Shown: positions 1 to 10,780, numbered from the stretch's first letter. The stretch is 64,000 nucleotides of DNA from Azolla caroliniana (GCA_043228905.1 JBHGNT010000002.1:6138001-6202000); one strand, 5' to 3'. Translations and numbers: made by a program. The notes: generated from the letters alone by a model not told the origin.

Positions 1-2
1 TG

Positions 3-895
3 GTGGCGTAATTGGTCAATTGTCGGCTTGTGGAAGCCGACTCGCGCTTCTTCTTTCGGCACTCTTCTTCATGGTGGCCGATTTTTCCGCAATAACCACA
101 TTCGATCGATTTTTGTCAACTCGAACCGGAATGGAAGCTCCACCTTCTTCCGAAGGTTCCTCAATGGCTTCCGTCTTGTTGCCAAATTTGAGAGTTGTTG
201 TCGTAAGTCGGACCTCGTCCGCCGCCTCGTCCTTGGCCGAATCGGCCTCTTGCTCGGCCACACCCTCTTCCTCCATTCAAATGCGTGTAGAGCATGTGGC
301 CTTCCGAGGTGTTGCTCCTTGTTCGAACATGATTCTCTTCGACCAATAACATAGATTGAAGATCAAAGAAAGAGGGAGGATTCTCCCTTGCTAGAACGGC
401 GGTTCTCATCGAGCCGAACCGTGGTGCAAGGCCGCCGAAGCATATTTGCACCATCTCATCATCATCCACATTGATGCTTATTGAGCCGAGTGAGTCACAA
501 AGTTCCTTGATTCTCAAGGTGTAGCTTGTGATGGACATGTCCTGTTGTTAGATGTTGTTCAACTCTTGGCAGAGTTGAAGCTTCCTCGCGGTCGTGTTGG
601 CCGCGAAACTCTTTCGTAGATTTTCCCACGCTTCCTTCGGCGTCTCGGCTTCTCGAATGTAACCGAGCATGTGGTTGTGAACACATGTCGCCAAGAAATA
701 CATTACTCGACTCGCCGCTTGCTCCCATGTTATGTAGTCGGCGTCTTCCGGGTCGGGTAAGTTTTCTTGTGCTCCCTTGATGTAACCCCAATAGCCTTGG
801 CCGACAAGGTATTGATGCATCTTGTACTCCCAAGATGCGAAGTTGTTTCGGTCCAACTTCTCGCTAGGGAGAGTGCTCCCCATTTGAGTATTCAT
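3..895 (-). pseudogene. Copia K gag (UBN2-type capsid and zinc knuckle), degenerate
   Basis: The frame starts at ATG 893-895 with MNTQMGSTLPSEKLDRNN, typical of copia gag N-termini, followed by a UBN2-like capsid (AWENLRKSFAANTTARKLQL). A TAA stop breaks it near 548, after QELNNI. The same frame resumes at 538 and runs to about 161 (MVQICFGGLAPRFG, FFDLQSMLLVEENHV). After further stops, still in the same frame, a zinc knuckle CGYCGKIGHHEEEC (CX2CX4HX4C) lies at about 60-101. The family role is to form the virus-like particle and bind genomic RNA. The capsid is closely related to those of Copia G and Copia F. It is non-functional because of the in-frame stops. Confidence 0.82.
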
Positions 896-1038
896 GGTGT
901 TTGATGGAGATTTCTTCCTTCTTCTTCTCTCTTGAATATGAGCTATGTAGTCGCACTACAATAGTGATGAGCCGGTTCTTCTTGAACGTCGACGTATAGC
1001 TTAATACACGCGGATGGGCTAGATGGAGCTACCAAACC

Positions 1039-1050
1039 GCTCTGATACAA
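1039..1050 (-). other. Copia K primer-binding site
   Basis: On the minus strand this reads TTGTATCAGAGC, one base from the initiator-Met PBS TGGTATCAGAGC. It fixes the inner end of the 5' LTR at about 1051. Confidence 0.7.
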
Positions 1051-1340
1051 TATAAAGAATCGGGTATGATTCTTGTGTAGTGGAATAGGTGACAGATGTG
1101 CGTTATGTGTGTGTGAGAGAGAGAGCGAGATAGAGGAGAGAAACAATAGATAGATTTTTGTGAGACAATAGAATACTCAAGAAGATGTATATTACAAAGG
1201 AGATTAATCGACCTAATTACAAAGTAGGAGGAGAGTGATTTGTATTGTCACTCTCTCTCTTCATTAACTACCAAAGCTCATGGGTCATGGGAAATGTGAA
1301 AACTCATTAGTTATGTGTCATAGAATATGATTCTATGACA
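1051..1340 (-). repeat. Copia K 5' LTR
   Basis: This segment lies between the PBS and the remnant of Copia D. On the minus strand it carries a pyrimidine (CT)n tract (plus-strand GA tract near 1110-1140) shortly before the PBS, as in other LTRs of this window. The outer end is uncertain by about 20 bp because of the 1307-1349 palindrome. About 290 bp is a normal copia LTR length. Confidence 0.6.
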
Positions 1341-1349
1341 CATAGTTAA
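1307..1349. repeat. 43-bp palindrome at the K/D junction
   Basis: Two 20-bp arms (1307-1326 and 1330-1349) are inverted complements with two mismatches around a 3-nt loop ATG. The palindrome straddles the point where Copia K LTR sequence meets Copia D coding sequence. Confidence 0.8.
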
Positions 1350-2349
1350 TGTGTAGATAAGAGTGGTGACTTTTGACCTTTGAGTGCACACTCTCAAGGG
1401 TGTGTTCACACACTACACTTGGTTGAGCTTGATTCTCAACACCAAGTATTAAATTGTCGGATTGGCTCGGATTCAATTTCGATCGATTCGGCCGATTGTC
1501 GACTCGGTTCGATTCGGTAGTTGGAAACTTATTCTCAATCTCACAGTCGACTATTGTCTTTTCCTCCATGAAGACAATGTCATGGCCCCTAATCACTTCC
1601 TTCTCGGCTAAGTCCCATAGCTGATAATCAAATTCATCATTACCGTAGCCGAGAAATATACCTGACTGAGATTTCGGGTCTAATTTTCCCCTTTGGTCTT
1701 TTACAACATGCACATAAGCAAGACATTCGAACACCCTCAGCTGTCAGTACGAAATGTCTTTGCCGCTCCACATCCTTTCTGGGATATCATCGTCCAAGTG
1801 TACCGAGGGTTATCACGTACGCTGCCGTCGTCAATGCGTCAGCCTAGAATGTCTTCGGTCACTTAACATGTGCAAACATACTTCGAACCCTTTCCATTAC
1901 AGTCCGGTTCATTCTCTCAGCCAACCCATTAAGCTCTGGCGTCTTTGGCACAGTATATACTCAAGCCAGATTCCTTGATTTAGGAAAATATTCCTCGAAT
2001 GGTCCAAAGTACTCTCCGCCATTGTCTGCTCAGACTACCTTCAGTTTTTGGCTGGTTTCTCTCTCGGTCCTCACTTGGACCTCTTTGAAGATGGATAACA
2101 CTCTATCCTTCATTTTCAGCACGGAAGCCCACAACTTCCGGCCACAGTCATCAATGAATGTCACGAAATACTGTGAACTACCATGCGACTCTGTGTCCAC
2201 ATAACATATGTCCGTATGCATGAGTTCCAGCGGCATTTTCTTCCTCATTGGGGGCCTAGATGGGAAGAATGTTCGATTTTACTTGCCAGTCAAGCAATCA
2301 GTGCACTTCTCAAGTTGCACATTCTTAACGTCCGGAATGAGGTTGTCCT
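1341..2349 (-). pseudogene. Copia D, integrase part (left half of split element)
   Basis: This is minus-strand integrase of an old Ty1/copia element related to Copia A. Visible from high to low coordinates are the GAG-pre-integrase end (NLIPDVKNVQLEKCTDCLTGK, with Cys-x2-Cys), the integrase start MPLELMHTDICYVDTES with FVTFIDD, and the C-terminal part CLAYVHVVKDQRGKLDPKS with IFLGYGNDEF. Stops and frameshifts lie between them. The gene continues at 39678 on the far side of Ty3 element O. Joining the halves across the GTCCT duplication restores the peptide around AED-NLIP. Confidence 0.85.
2345..2349. other. Left TSD of Ty3-O (GTCCT)
   Basis: GTCCT immediately before the 5' LTR is repeated at 39673-39677 after the 3' LTR, which defines the insertion of O into Copia D. 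Confidence 0.88.
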
Positions 2350-2780
2350 TGTGATGATATGGCAAGACTCGAACCCATGACCTTATGTTACATGGCTCAA
2401 GCTCTTACCATTAAACTATGTATTATAATACGAAGGATATTATTTTCATTTAAGTTTTACTATAGAAAATTGATGTATATTCTAGATTTGTCTAGAACGT
2501 TCTAGAAACTTCAGGAGTTCTCTTGAGAACACTATAAAAGGAGGCAGAAGGCATTATTTCAAACCAAATCAGTTCAACGGTAGTCTTAAGCCTCCTAGCC
2601 TTCCTTCTATATTCTTCTCACATAATATATCGTTGTCATCATCATTTTCTCTCTCTCGATATCTCTCGCTCCCACTCTCTCTCTCTCCTTCTCTCGAGTG
2701 TTGTACACCCTCTATCCCTCTTAGTACTAATATTCCTCTCTTAGTACTAATATCTTCTCTGTCTCAGTTTGAATTGATTT
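2350..2780 (+). repeat. Ty3-O 5' LTR
   Basis: It starts TGTGATGATATGG and matches the 3' LTR (39269-39672) over about 400 bp with many substitutions. A TATA box (TATAAAAG) lies at 2533-2540, followed by a CT-rich tract at 2640-2695. A duplicated TTAGTACTAATA segment lies near 2720-2755. The terminal CCATTCCTGACA of the 3' LTR and a recognisable PBS are not found here, so the 3' end of this LTR is decayed. Confidence 0.8.
2360..2419 (-). other. tRNA-like A-box/B-box module in Ty3-O 5' LTR
   Basis: On the minus strand, TAATGGTAAGAGC (2401-2413) resembles a tRNA D-arm or A box, and GGTTCGAGTCT (2365-2375) matches the B-box consensus GGTTCGANTCC except for the last base. The spacing is tRNA-like. 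It lies at the extreme 5' end of U3, antisense to the element. It lacks a full cloverleaf, so it is not a tRNA gene. Confidence 0.55.
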
Positions 2781-2867
2781 TGGTCTCCTCCTCTCCTCCT
2801 CTTCCTTTTATCTTCTTACGTCTCCCTCCCTTCATACTAATATCTTATTCCTCTTTCATCTCATCCT

Positions 2868-3985
2868 ATGGACACTGTTAGCGCTCAAGAATATCAATCT
2901 AATTTATTTGAGTTGCAATGCTTGAAAGAGAAGTTCCTTGCTTTGGAACAAGAAAATCAACGGTTGTTGGGAGATCTTCAACAAATCTCCTTAGAAAAGC
3001 AGCAAACACAATAACAACATGGGGAACTTGCAACAACAAGGACCCGGTATGCAAGGGATTCATAAAGAACCCAATATCGTCCTTCCTATGAAATTCGATG
3101 GAACACGATCGCAGTTTCGTTGGTACGATTAGTCATTCAAATGCATCCTTCCCGATATCCCACCGATGCATCACGAGTGGGTTTAGTAGGCACGTTGTTA
3201 AATCGCTCAGCGTTGGCATGATTCGCTCCGTTGTTAGAAAAGGAATCTCCATTACTAAACAATCTTGAAGAGTTTATAAGTGGGTTTAAAGTGTGTTTTG
3301 GAGATACTAACAACATAAGGACAACAATCAACAAAATCCGATGATTAGGTGAAGGTGATCGTCCAGCCTCTGCATACACTGCAGATTTTCGTCTACTCGC
3401 CTCCGATATCCCCTAGGATGACCAAGCATTAATGGAGCAATTTTGTTATGGTCTACGCAACGATGTCAAGGATTTACTCTTGACTGTCCCCGAAGAACCA
3501 AAGTCATTAACATAAGTAATCAGTCGTGCGGTGAGATGTGACAACTGCCTTGTCGAACGACGTTCGGAACGTCAGTTCCAGATGCCAATGCCAAGATCAA
3601 AGCCCACCTATGCCTCAGTGGTAGCGAAACCTTTTCTGAGGGATTCATATAATGTGCCTCCACTGAGTACTCCAACTCCGATGGAAATTGACACTACACG
3701 TCGTCACGGACCATTATCGGAATAAGAAAAGCAGTGACGCCGAGCAAATCGACTATGTCTTTATTGTGGTGGACCAGGGCATATTGCAGTGAACTGTCCC
3801 CATAGGCCAAGAAGACGGGTAAACCAAATAGTTGCTAGTTCTAATTGTACTAAACCTGAGTCTATTTCAGTAGGAATATCTTATAGTCGTAATAGTACTA
3901 ATAGCCCAAATCTATCAAACAAATTTGATGTCCTTAGTCTGTTAGAAGAAGAGTTACATGACTAAGTCCAGCCAAAATAGGAGCC
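2868..3985 (+). pseudogene. Ty3-O gag, degenerate
   Basis: An ATG at 2868 opens a short frame (MDTVSAQEYQSNLFELQ) with a heptad-like, coiled-coil-like start. Frameshifts and stops then break the retrotransposon gag region. A zinc knuckle CLYCGGPGHIAVNC (CX2CX4HX4C) is readable at about 3755-3800. No continuous frame remains. Confidence 0.7.
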
Positions 3986-3991
3986 GTTTGG

Positions 3992-4417
3992 TTGGATAGC
4001 CCTAGATCTGTGCAGCCCATTCATGGTTCCATTTCCTCTAAGCAAGTTAGCAATTTGTTCTTAGCTCAAGTAACATTTAGAACTAAAAGTACCTCTCAAA
4101 TACATGTCTTACCACTCCTAGATTCCGGAGCTAATTATTGCTTCATGGATAGGAATTGGAAGTTTGCCCAAGCTCATCAAATATCCCTAAGAAAACTCTC
4201 ATGTCCAGCCTCTGTAGTAGTCATTGATGGTCGTCCCATTGCTTCCAGAAATATCATAGAAGAGTCAGAGCCCGTTAATATTGTCTTAGATAACTTAGCG
4301 TGTGTAGTATCATTTAATATAATTAGTATCCCAGAACATCCCATTGTTTTGGGATTACCATGGTTTGAATTACATAACCCTGACATAGATTGGAGAACAA
4401 GAGAAATACGGTGTTGA
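3992..4417 (+). pseudogene. Ty3-O aspartic protease region
   Basis: An open stretch of 141 codons contains the retropepsin signature LLDSGANYCFMD near 4121-4156 and the downstream flap/ILG-like motif IVLGLPWFELHNPDIDW near 4337-4395. Both are typical of plant chromovirus protease. The frame closes at 4417. The enzyme would cleave Gag-Pol in the particle, but the flanking frame is broken. Confidence 0.75.
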
Positions 4418-4465
4418 CAAACCCAAGGATCTACTCATAAGATTGCAACCATTTCACTACATCTG

Positions 4466-5071
4466 TTGCATGACAAAGGACGCAAGGAAGAAATGTTTGT
4501 CTTCGCAATATCAGTAAAACCCTCCAACACCACTAAAGAGGAGTCCATCATTCAACTTCCAGAGAAGTATCGTCATTATGTCGATGTGTTCGATAAAGTA
4601 CAAGACAATACGCTTCCTCACCATCGACTGTATGATTGCCCCATCGATTTACAACCGTCAAAAGAGCCACCATGGGGACCGATATACAATTTGTCACCAA
4701 CCGAGTTGGAAGTCCTTTGAGCCTATATAGAGCAGAATTTGGCAAATGGTTTCCTTCAACATTCGAAATCTCCAGCCGACACACCCATTTTCTTCGTCAA
4801 GAAAAAGGATGGATCACTTTGTCTCGTCATAGATTACCTAGGCTTGAATAAAGTCACCATCAGGAATAGGTATGCACTTCCCCTTATCTCAAGTCTTTTA
4901 GAACAAATCAATGGTGCAAGGTTCTTCAAAAAGATCGACTTACAAGGAGATCAATGGAAGACCACGTTTCGCACCAGATATGGGCACTTCGAGTATACAG
5001 TCATGCCATTCAGCCTCACTAATGCACCAACAGTCTTCTAGCACATGGCAAATTATATATTCTAAGATCTC
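4466..5071 (+). pseudogene. Ty3-O reverse transcriptase, N-terminal block
   Basis: It includes the pre-RT linker (LPEKYRHYVDVFDKV) and RT fingers ([23 protein letters not shown]; the usual YRxLN is YLGLN), then [22 protein letters not shown] and [12 protein letters not shown]. Several stops and frame changes are present. The block is cut at the Copia A insertion, and the next residues of the RT appear at 10590. Confidence 0.82.
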
Positions 5072-5076
5072 TTGGA
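5072..5076. other. Left TSD of Copia A (TTGGA)
   Basis: TTGGA is repeated at 10590-10594. It sits inside the RT of Ty3-O. Confidence 0.92.
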
Positions 5077-5719
5077 TGTTGGGATTTCGGTCCCTCCGGA
5101 TGGGATGTCCGGAGATGAATGACGGCAAGCCCGGTTGCGGTTACGGAGCCGGATGATGAAGACCCCGGTTACGGAGCCGGATGATGAAGACCCCGGCTAC
5201 GGAGCCGGATGATGAAGACCCCGGTTACGGAGCCGGATGACGAATGTACCCGGAGAGAGATCCGGATGCGGAGACATATTTGTGAATATGTTTGCCAAGA
5301 GCCCTTGAGGCTATATTTGTAAATAGCCCGAAAGTCATATGTGTATAAATATGACTTAGGGCAAACAGTTAAGGCTGCTGTTGCTCATTTTTCTGTTTTC
5401 CACTAAGAGGGAGCGAAGTGAGAGCAGCCGAGAGAGAGTGAGAGAGAAGGAGGAAGGAAGAGGTCGACGCCTCTGTGTAATACCGCCGCCTGTGGCGAGG
5501 ACAACGAGCTCAAGGTCGTCGCCTTGCAGCTCGCCATTGTACATTCCCGCGTATAGTGATAGTTGGAGTCTTGCACTCCCGTGGTTTTTCCCATTTAGGG
5601 TTTTCCACGTAAAACATCCAGTGTGCCCTTCTCTCTATTGTTTTCGTGCATTGTTGTATTTCCCGTTTTCTGTGAATCGATCCTGTTCCTCGGTTGTGGC
5701 CGAGCACGGAATTCCGACA
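5077..5719 (+). repeat. Copia A 5' LTR
   Basis: A 643-bp LTR, TGTTGGGATTTCGG...ATTCCGACA. It has a 28-bp tandem repeat (four units, 5138-5245), TATA box TATAAAT at 5344-5350, then a purine GA-rich stretch near 5405-5460. It differs from the 3' LTR by four repeat units (112 bp) and a few substitutions. Confidence 0.93.
5138..5245 (+). repeat. 28-bp tandem repeat in Copia A 5' LTR (4 units)
   Basis: Units read CGGYTACGGAGCCGGATGAT then GAAGACCC. The last unit ends GACGAATGTACCC. The 3' LTR has eight units at about 9897-10111. Confidence 0.9.
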
Positions 5720-5722
5720 AAG

Positions 5723-5734
5723 TGGTATCAGAGC
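5723..5734 (+). other. Copia A primer-binding site
   Basis: TGGTATCAGAGC matches the 3' end complement of initiator-Met tRNA. It lies three bases after the LTR end. Confidence 0.9.
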
Positions 5735-5750
5735 GACGGTAACACAGAAA

Positions 5751-8700
5751 ATGGAAGGCGGCAGCAGCGGGCAGCCGGGGATGATGGTGCTGAATGCGCA
5801 GAACTACGCCGACTGGAAGATAAAGATGGAGGATCTGCTCATTGTTCGGGACCTGTATGAACCGATCGACAGGTCGGAAATACCCAAGGGAGTACTTGAG
5901 ACGGAGTGGAGGCTTCTGAACCGGAAAGCCGTTGCAACCATTCGGCAATACGTCGACGTGAGCGTTCTACAACACGTGGCAAACGACACCAACGCATATG
6001 AGATGTGGAGGAAGCTGTCGGGCCTCTACGAGAGGAAGAATGCGTTGAACCGGACCTCCCTGATGAGAAAGATAGTGAACCGCAAGTACCGGGACGGCGA
6101 GAGTATGGTGGAACACGTAAGCACGTTCATGGGATTCGTGAACCAGCTTGCGGCGATCAAGTTCCCGTTGGAGGATGCAATGCAAGCCATCATCCTGATG
6201 TGTACATTGCCGGACAGCTGGGAGAACTTGGTGGTGACTCTCAGCACCTCCTGCACCGAAGATAACTTGTCCCTACAAACGGTAAAGACAAGTATTTTGA
6301 ACGAAGAAGCGCGTCGGAGAGATAAAGAACTGGTCTCCGACTCGAAGGCGCTGCTTACCGAATCGGAACGGGGAAGACAATGGAACCGGAGTCCGCAAAG
6401 ACGGGAGAAGTCGGGGACCCGGTCGCAGTCAAGAGGAAGACCCACATGCTTCCACTGTGGGAAGCCGGGGCACTTCCGAAAGAATTGTCGGCATTACCGA
6501 AAAGACAACGGAGCCGACGACACCGATTCGAAGAAGTCACCGGAGAGAAACGGTGCATACCGGGGAGCCACGGACCGGAGAGGTTCGGATCGGTGAGGGC
6601 AGGACAGGAAAGGAACGACGGCACTCGCGGCAAGTGAGGAAGAAATCATGCTCATCACCGAAGAAGGTGAGCTAAACATTGCCGGCGATGAGACGACCTG
6701 GGTGGTCGATTCCGAAGCGTCGTTCCACCTGACCCCGGAAAGAAGATACTTCTCATCCTACACAATCGGTGAGCATGGCTGTGTTCGGATGGGAAATGAA
6801 GGTACGTGCCAGATCGCCGGCATAGGAGACGTGTGGTTGACAACCTCGACCGGATGCAAAATGCTGCTGAAGGATGTCAGACACGTTCCGGAGGTTCGAT
6901 TGAACCTGATTTCGGCCGGGAGGCTAGACGATGAAGGCTACACAGGTAGCATCCGGAACGGCGTAATGAAGTTCAGCAAGGGGAGCCTGATAGTGGCTCG
7001 GGCCCGAAAAGTCAACACACTATACCTGATGAATGCCCGGTTATGTCCGGAAGAGCTGAATGTGGCAGCCGACACTGCCGGTGAGCTGTGGCACAAAAGA
7101 CTGTGCCACATGAGTGAGAAGGGGATGAAGAGGCTTGCAGAAGACAACCTTATTCCAGTGAAGCATGTGCACCTGGAGAAGTGCACCGATTGCCTGGCCG
7201 GTAAACAGAACCGAACCTCCTTCCACTCAAGGCCACCGATGAGACGTAGCGCACCATTGGAGTTGGTGCACACTGATGTGTGTCAGGTAGAAACGAAGTC
7301 ACATGGCGGAGCCCAGTACTTCGTGACTTTCATTGATGATCACAGCCGGAAGCTGTGGATGGCACCGTTGAAGACAAAGGACCAAGTGTTGTCTGTCTTC
7401 AAAGAACTCCACGCGAGAGTGGAAAGAGAATCCGGCAAGAAGCTCAAAGCGATACGAGCGGATAACGGAGGGGAATACCGGGGACAGTTCCAGGAGTACT
7501 GTCGCTCGAAGGGAATCCGGCTCGAGTTTACTGTGCCGAAGACGCCGGAACTGAACGGGCTGGCCGAGAGGATGAACCGGACCATAATGGAGAGGGTCCG
7601 GAGTATGCTAGCGCATGCGAAATTACCCAAGGGGTTTTGGGCTGAGGCGATGTCGACGGCGACATACGTGATAAATAGATCACCCTCAGTACCTTTGGAC
7701 GGAGACACGCCGCAGAGAGTGTGGACCGGTAGGGAAGTATCCTACCGGCATCTGAAGGTGTTCGGGTGCCTCGCATATGTGCATGTGGCTAAGGACCGGA
7801 GAGGAAAGCTAGATCCAAAGACCCGGCCATGCATATTCCTCGGTTACGGCGATGACGAGTTCGGCTACCGAGTATGGGACCCGGTCGACAAGAAGATATT
7901 CCGGAGTCGTGATATCATCTTCATGGAGGACAAGACACTCGCCGACTGGGAGTCGGAGAAGAAGATGAAGAGCTCCAAGTCGACCGGTGAGGATAAACTC
8001 TACGAGGAGCAGTCCCGACCGGCAAGAGACCGGTTAGCACTCGAGGATCCGGCCGAAGACGGTGAAGAAATAGAACCGGCCGAAGAAGATGAAAATGATA
8101 CCGGAACCGGCCCCGATCCCGACATGGATTCGGATGAAGAAGAATCGGAAGAACCGGTTACCGAAGCTCCGGAACGGAGATATCCTCTAAGGGAGAGAAG
8201 GGTCCCCCGGAGATTTCCGGAACCAGAGCACGTGCTGCTGACCGACGAAGGGGAGCCGGAGAGCTTTGAAGAAGCAAAGCATGACACCCAGAGCCGCAGG
8301 TGGTTGAGTGCCATGCAGGACGAGATGGATTCCCTGCATGAGAACCACACATATGAACTTGTGGAGTTGCCGAAAGGAAAGCGGGCACTTCGAAACAAGT
8401 GGGTGTTCAAGCTGAAACCGGGAGATGCCGGAAACCCCCCGAGATACAAAGCCAGGATCGTGGTGAAGGGGTTTCAGCAGAAGAAGGGCGTCGACTTCGA
8501 CGAGATATTTGCCCCGGTAGTGAAGATGACCTCTATCCGGACGGTGCTGAGCATAGCGGCAAGCATGGACCTCGAGGTAGAATAGATGGACGTGAAGACG
8601 GCATTCCTTCACGGTGACCTCGAAGAAGAGATCTACATGCAGCAACCGGAAGGATTCGAGAAGAAAGGGAAGGAGCACCTGGTATGCCGGTTGAAGAAGA

Positions 8701-9824
8701 GCCTTTACGGACTGAAGCAGGCTCCCCGGCAATGGTACCGGAAGTTCGACTCCTTCATGACCGACGAAGGGTACCACAAAACGCAGTCTGATCACTGCGT
8801 GTTTGTGAAGAAGTTCGAAGGAGGAGACTCTCTAATACTCCTCCTGTACGTGGACGACATGTTGATCGTAGGACGGGACCAGGTCAAGATACGGGCGCTG
8901 AAGAAAGCGCTTCACCGAACCTTCTCAATGAAGGACCTGGGTCCGGCGAGGCAAATACTAGGGATGCACATCATCCGAGACCGGAAGAAGAAGCAGTTGT
9001 GGCTGTCACAGGAGAAGTACGTGACAAAGGTGCTTCAACGGTTCAACATGTCGGAAGCAAGACCGGTCGGGTCAACCCTCCCGGCAAACTGCAAGTTGTC
9101 CAGCAAGCAAAGCCCCAAGACAAAGGCTGAGAAGGAGGACATGATGAAAGTACCATATGCCTCTGCTGTCGAAAGCTTGATGTACGCAATGGTGTGTACA
9201 AGACCAGACATTGGATACGCAGTCGGAGTGGTGAGCCGGTACATGAGCAATCCCGTCAAAGAGCATTGGAACGCGGTCAAGTGGATACTCCGATACCTGA
9301 AGGGCACGGCAAACGTGTGCCTCCGATTCGGCTCCGGTAAGCCCGAACTCGACGGCTTCACCGATTCGGATATGTCGGCTGATGCAAATACCAGCCGGTC
9401 CACATCAGGGTATGTGATGACCTATGCAGGGGGAGCCGTTTCGTGGCAGTCGAGGCTGCAGAAGACGGTTGCGTTGTCAACCACGGAGGCGGAGTACATG
9501 GCAGCTGTTGAAGCCGGCAAGGAAATAATATGGATGAAGGACTTCATTAGAGAGCTCGGGATCCGGCAGGAGGAGTACCGACTCTACTACGATAGTCAGA
9601 GTGCCATCCACCTTGCAAAGAACGCGGCCTACCATTCCCGAACGAAACACATCCAGCGTAGATACCACTGGATCCGGGAAAGGATAGAAGACAAGGAGTT
9701 CGTGCTGACGAAGATCCACACGGACGAGAATGGGTCGGATATGCTGACCAAGGTGCTCACACCCGACAAGCTGGAAGCATGCCGGAAGAGGATCGGGTTG
9801 GAGAGACATCCCATGCCGAAGTGA
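5751..9824 (+). pseudogene. Copia A gag-pol polyprotein with two nonsense codons
   Basis: One frame of 1357 residues starts at ATG 5751, 16 bp after the PBS. Order: UBN2-like gag; zinc knuckle CFHCGKPGHFRKNC (about residue 233); protease; GAG-pre-integrase (LWHKRLCH, about 446); integrase DDE core (HTDVC about 507, DNGGEY about 571, NGLAERMN about 605); RVT_2 (MDVKTAFLHG about 946, YVDDM about 1033); and RNase H. It is interrupted by TGA at 6594-6596 and TAG at 8583-8585. A' has CGA and CAG at these sites. The protease motif is DSEAS (GAA at 6714-6716) where A' has DSGAS, so the essential Gly is also lost. Frame is otherwise conserved, which indicates recent activity. Confidence 0.95.
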
Positions 9825-9834
9825 AGGGGGAGTT
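9823..9834 (+). other. Copia A polypurine tract
   Basis: GAAGGGGGAGTT directly precedes the 3' LTR and overlaps the polyprotein stop region. Confidence 0.85.
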
Positions 9835-10589
9835 TGTTGGGATTTCGGTCCCTCCGGATGGGATGTCCGGAGATGAATGACGGCAAGCCCGGTTGCGGTT
9901 ACGGAGCCGGATGATGAAGACCCCGGTTACAGAGCCGGATGATGAAGACCCCGGCTACGGAGCCGGATGATGAAGACCCCGGTTACGGAGCCGGATGATG
10001 AAGACCCCGGCTACGGAGCCGGATGATGAAGACCCCGGTTACGGAGCCGGATGATGAAGACCCCGGCTACGGAGCCGGATGATGAAGACCCCGGTTACGG
10101 AGCCGGATGACGAATGTACCCGGAGAGAGATCCGGATGCGGAGACATATTTGTGAATATGTTTGCCAAGAGCCCTTGAGGCTATATTTGTAAATAGCCCG
10201 AAAGTCATATGTGTATAAATATGACTTAGGGCAAACAGTTAAGGCTGCTCTTGCTCATTTTTCTGTTTTCCACTAAGAGGGAGCGAAGTGAGAGCAGCCG
10301 AGAGAGAGTGAGAGAGAAGGAGGAAGGAAGAGGTCGACGCCTCTGTGTAATACCGCCGCCTGTGGCGAGGACAGCGAGCTCAAGGTCGTCGCCTTGCAGC
10401 TCGCCATTGTACATTCCCGCGTATAGTGATAGTTGGAGTCTTGCACTCCCGTGGTTTTTCCCATTTAGGGTTTTCCACGTAAAACATCCAGTGTGCCCTT
10501 CTCTCTATTGTTTTCGTGCATTGTTGTATTTCCCGTTTTCTGTGAATCGATCCTGTTCCTCGGTTGTGGCCGAGCACGGAATTCCGACA
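9835..10589 (+). repeat. Copia A 3' LTR
   Basis: A 755-bp LTR with eight 28-bp units at about 9897-10111 and a TATA box at 10214-10220. It ends ATTCCGACA and is followed by TSD TTGGA (10590-10594). Confidence 0.93.
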
Positions 10590-10780
10590 TTGGATGCTTG
10601 TTTGATCATCTATCTAGATTATCTACTGGTTTATTCGAAGACCCAAGAAGAGCATGATTCTCATGTACTGTTAGTACTAAAACGACTTCAAGAACATGAT
10701 CTTTATGCAAATCTTGAAAAATATAGTTTCGGGTGCAACCAGGTAGAAGTTCTAGGCTATGTCATTTCCTCGGAAGGCAT
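10590..10780 (+). pseudogene. Ty3-O reverse transcriptase, middle block
   Basis: This continues the RT directly after the Copia A insertion. The catalytic region reads IIYLDYLLVYSKTQEEHDSH, where the usual YLDD is YLDY, followed by HDLYANLEKYSFG and VEVLGYVISSEGI. It is cut by Copia B after GGCAT. The second catalytic Asp is lost (D to Y). Confidence 0.88.
10776..10780. other. Left TSD of Copia B (GGCAT)
   Basis: GGCAT is repeated at 16254-16258. Removing B restores EGISMDPAKV in the Ty3-O frame. Confidence 0.92.

Larger units (their letters stand above)
1..1340 (-). mobile_element. Copia K, truncated by window edge
   Basis: This is the 5' part of a minus-strand Ty1/copia retrotransposon. 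Reading leftward from about 1340 it has a 5' LTR, a primer-binding site at 1039-1050 and a gag region ending in a zinc knuckle near position 1. Protease, integrase and RT would lie beyond the window. Its right edge abuts the integrase remnant of Copia D, so K probably inserted into D or joined it by deletion. The exact edge is blurred by a palindrome at 1307-1349. No second LTR is visible, so a TSD cannot be tested. Confidence 0.8.
5077..10589 (+). mobile_element. Copia A: full-length Ty1/copia element
   Basis: A complete 5513-bp element with LTRs 5077-5719 and 9835-10589, PBS 5723-5734, one polyprotein frame 5751-9824 and PPT at about 9823-9834, flanked by TTGGA. It looks like a Tork/TNT1-94-type copia by domain order and motif style, though the lineage is an inference. 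It is highly similar to A' at 54459-59878. The frame is interrupted by two nonsense changes, so this copy is not autonomous. Confidence 0.95.

Noticed and set aside
2360-2419. A true tRNA gene
   Set aside because: A- and B-box-like motifs are present but no paired acceptor stem or full cloverleaf can be drawn; it lies in an LTR and is repeated with it.
5138-5245. CRISPR-like array from regular 28-bp repeats
   Set aside because: Units are directly adjacent with no unique spacers, inside a plant LTR.
5381-5860. 159-codon ORF across Copia A 5' LTR and gag start, and the 197-codon ORF at 10251-10844
   Set aside because: They read from LTR into other sequence in a frame unrelated to gag-pol and arise from the GA-rich leader.
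8000-8795. Minus-strand ORFs of 149 and 202 codons in Copia A (and the same in A')
   Set aside because: Antisense to a well-defined gag-pol frame; conserved between A and A' only because the copies are near-identical.
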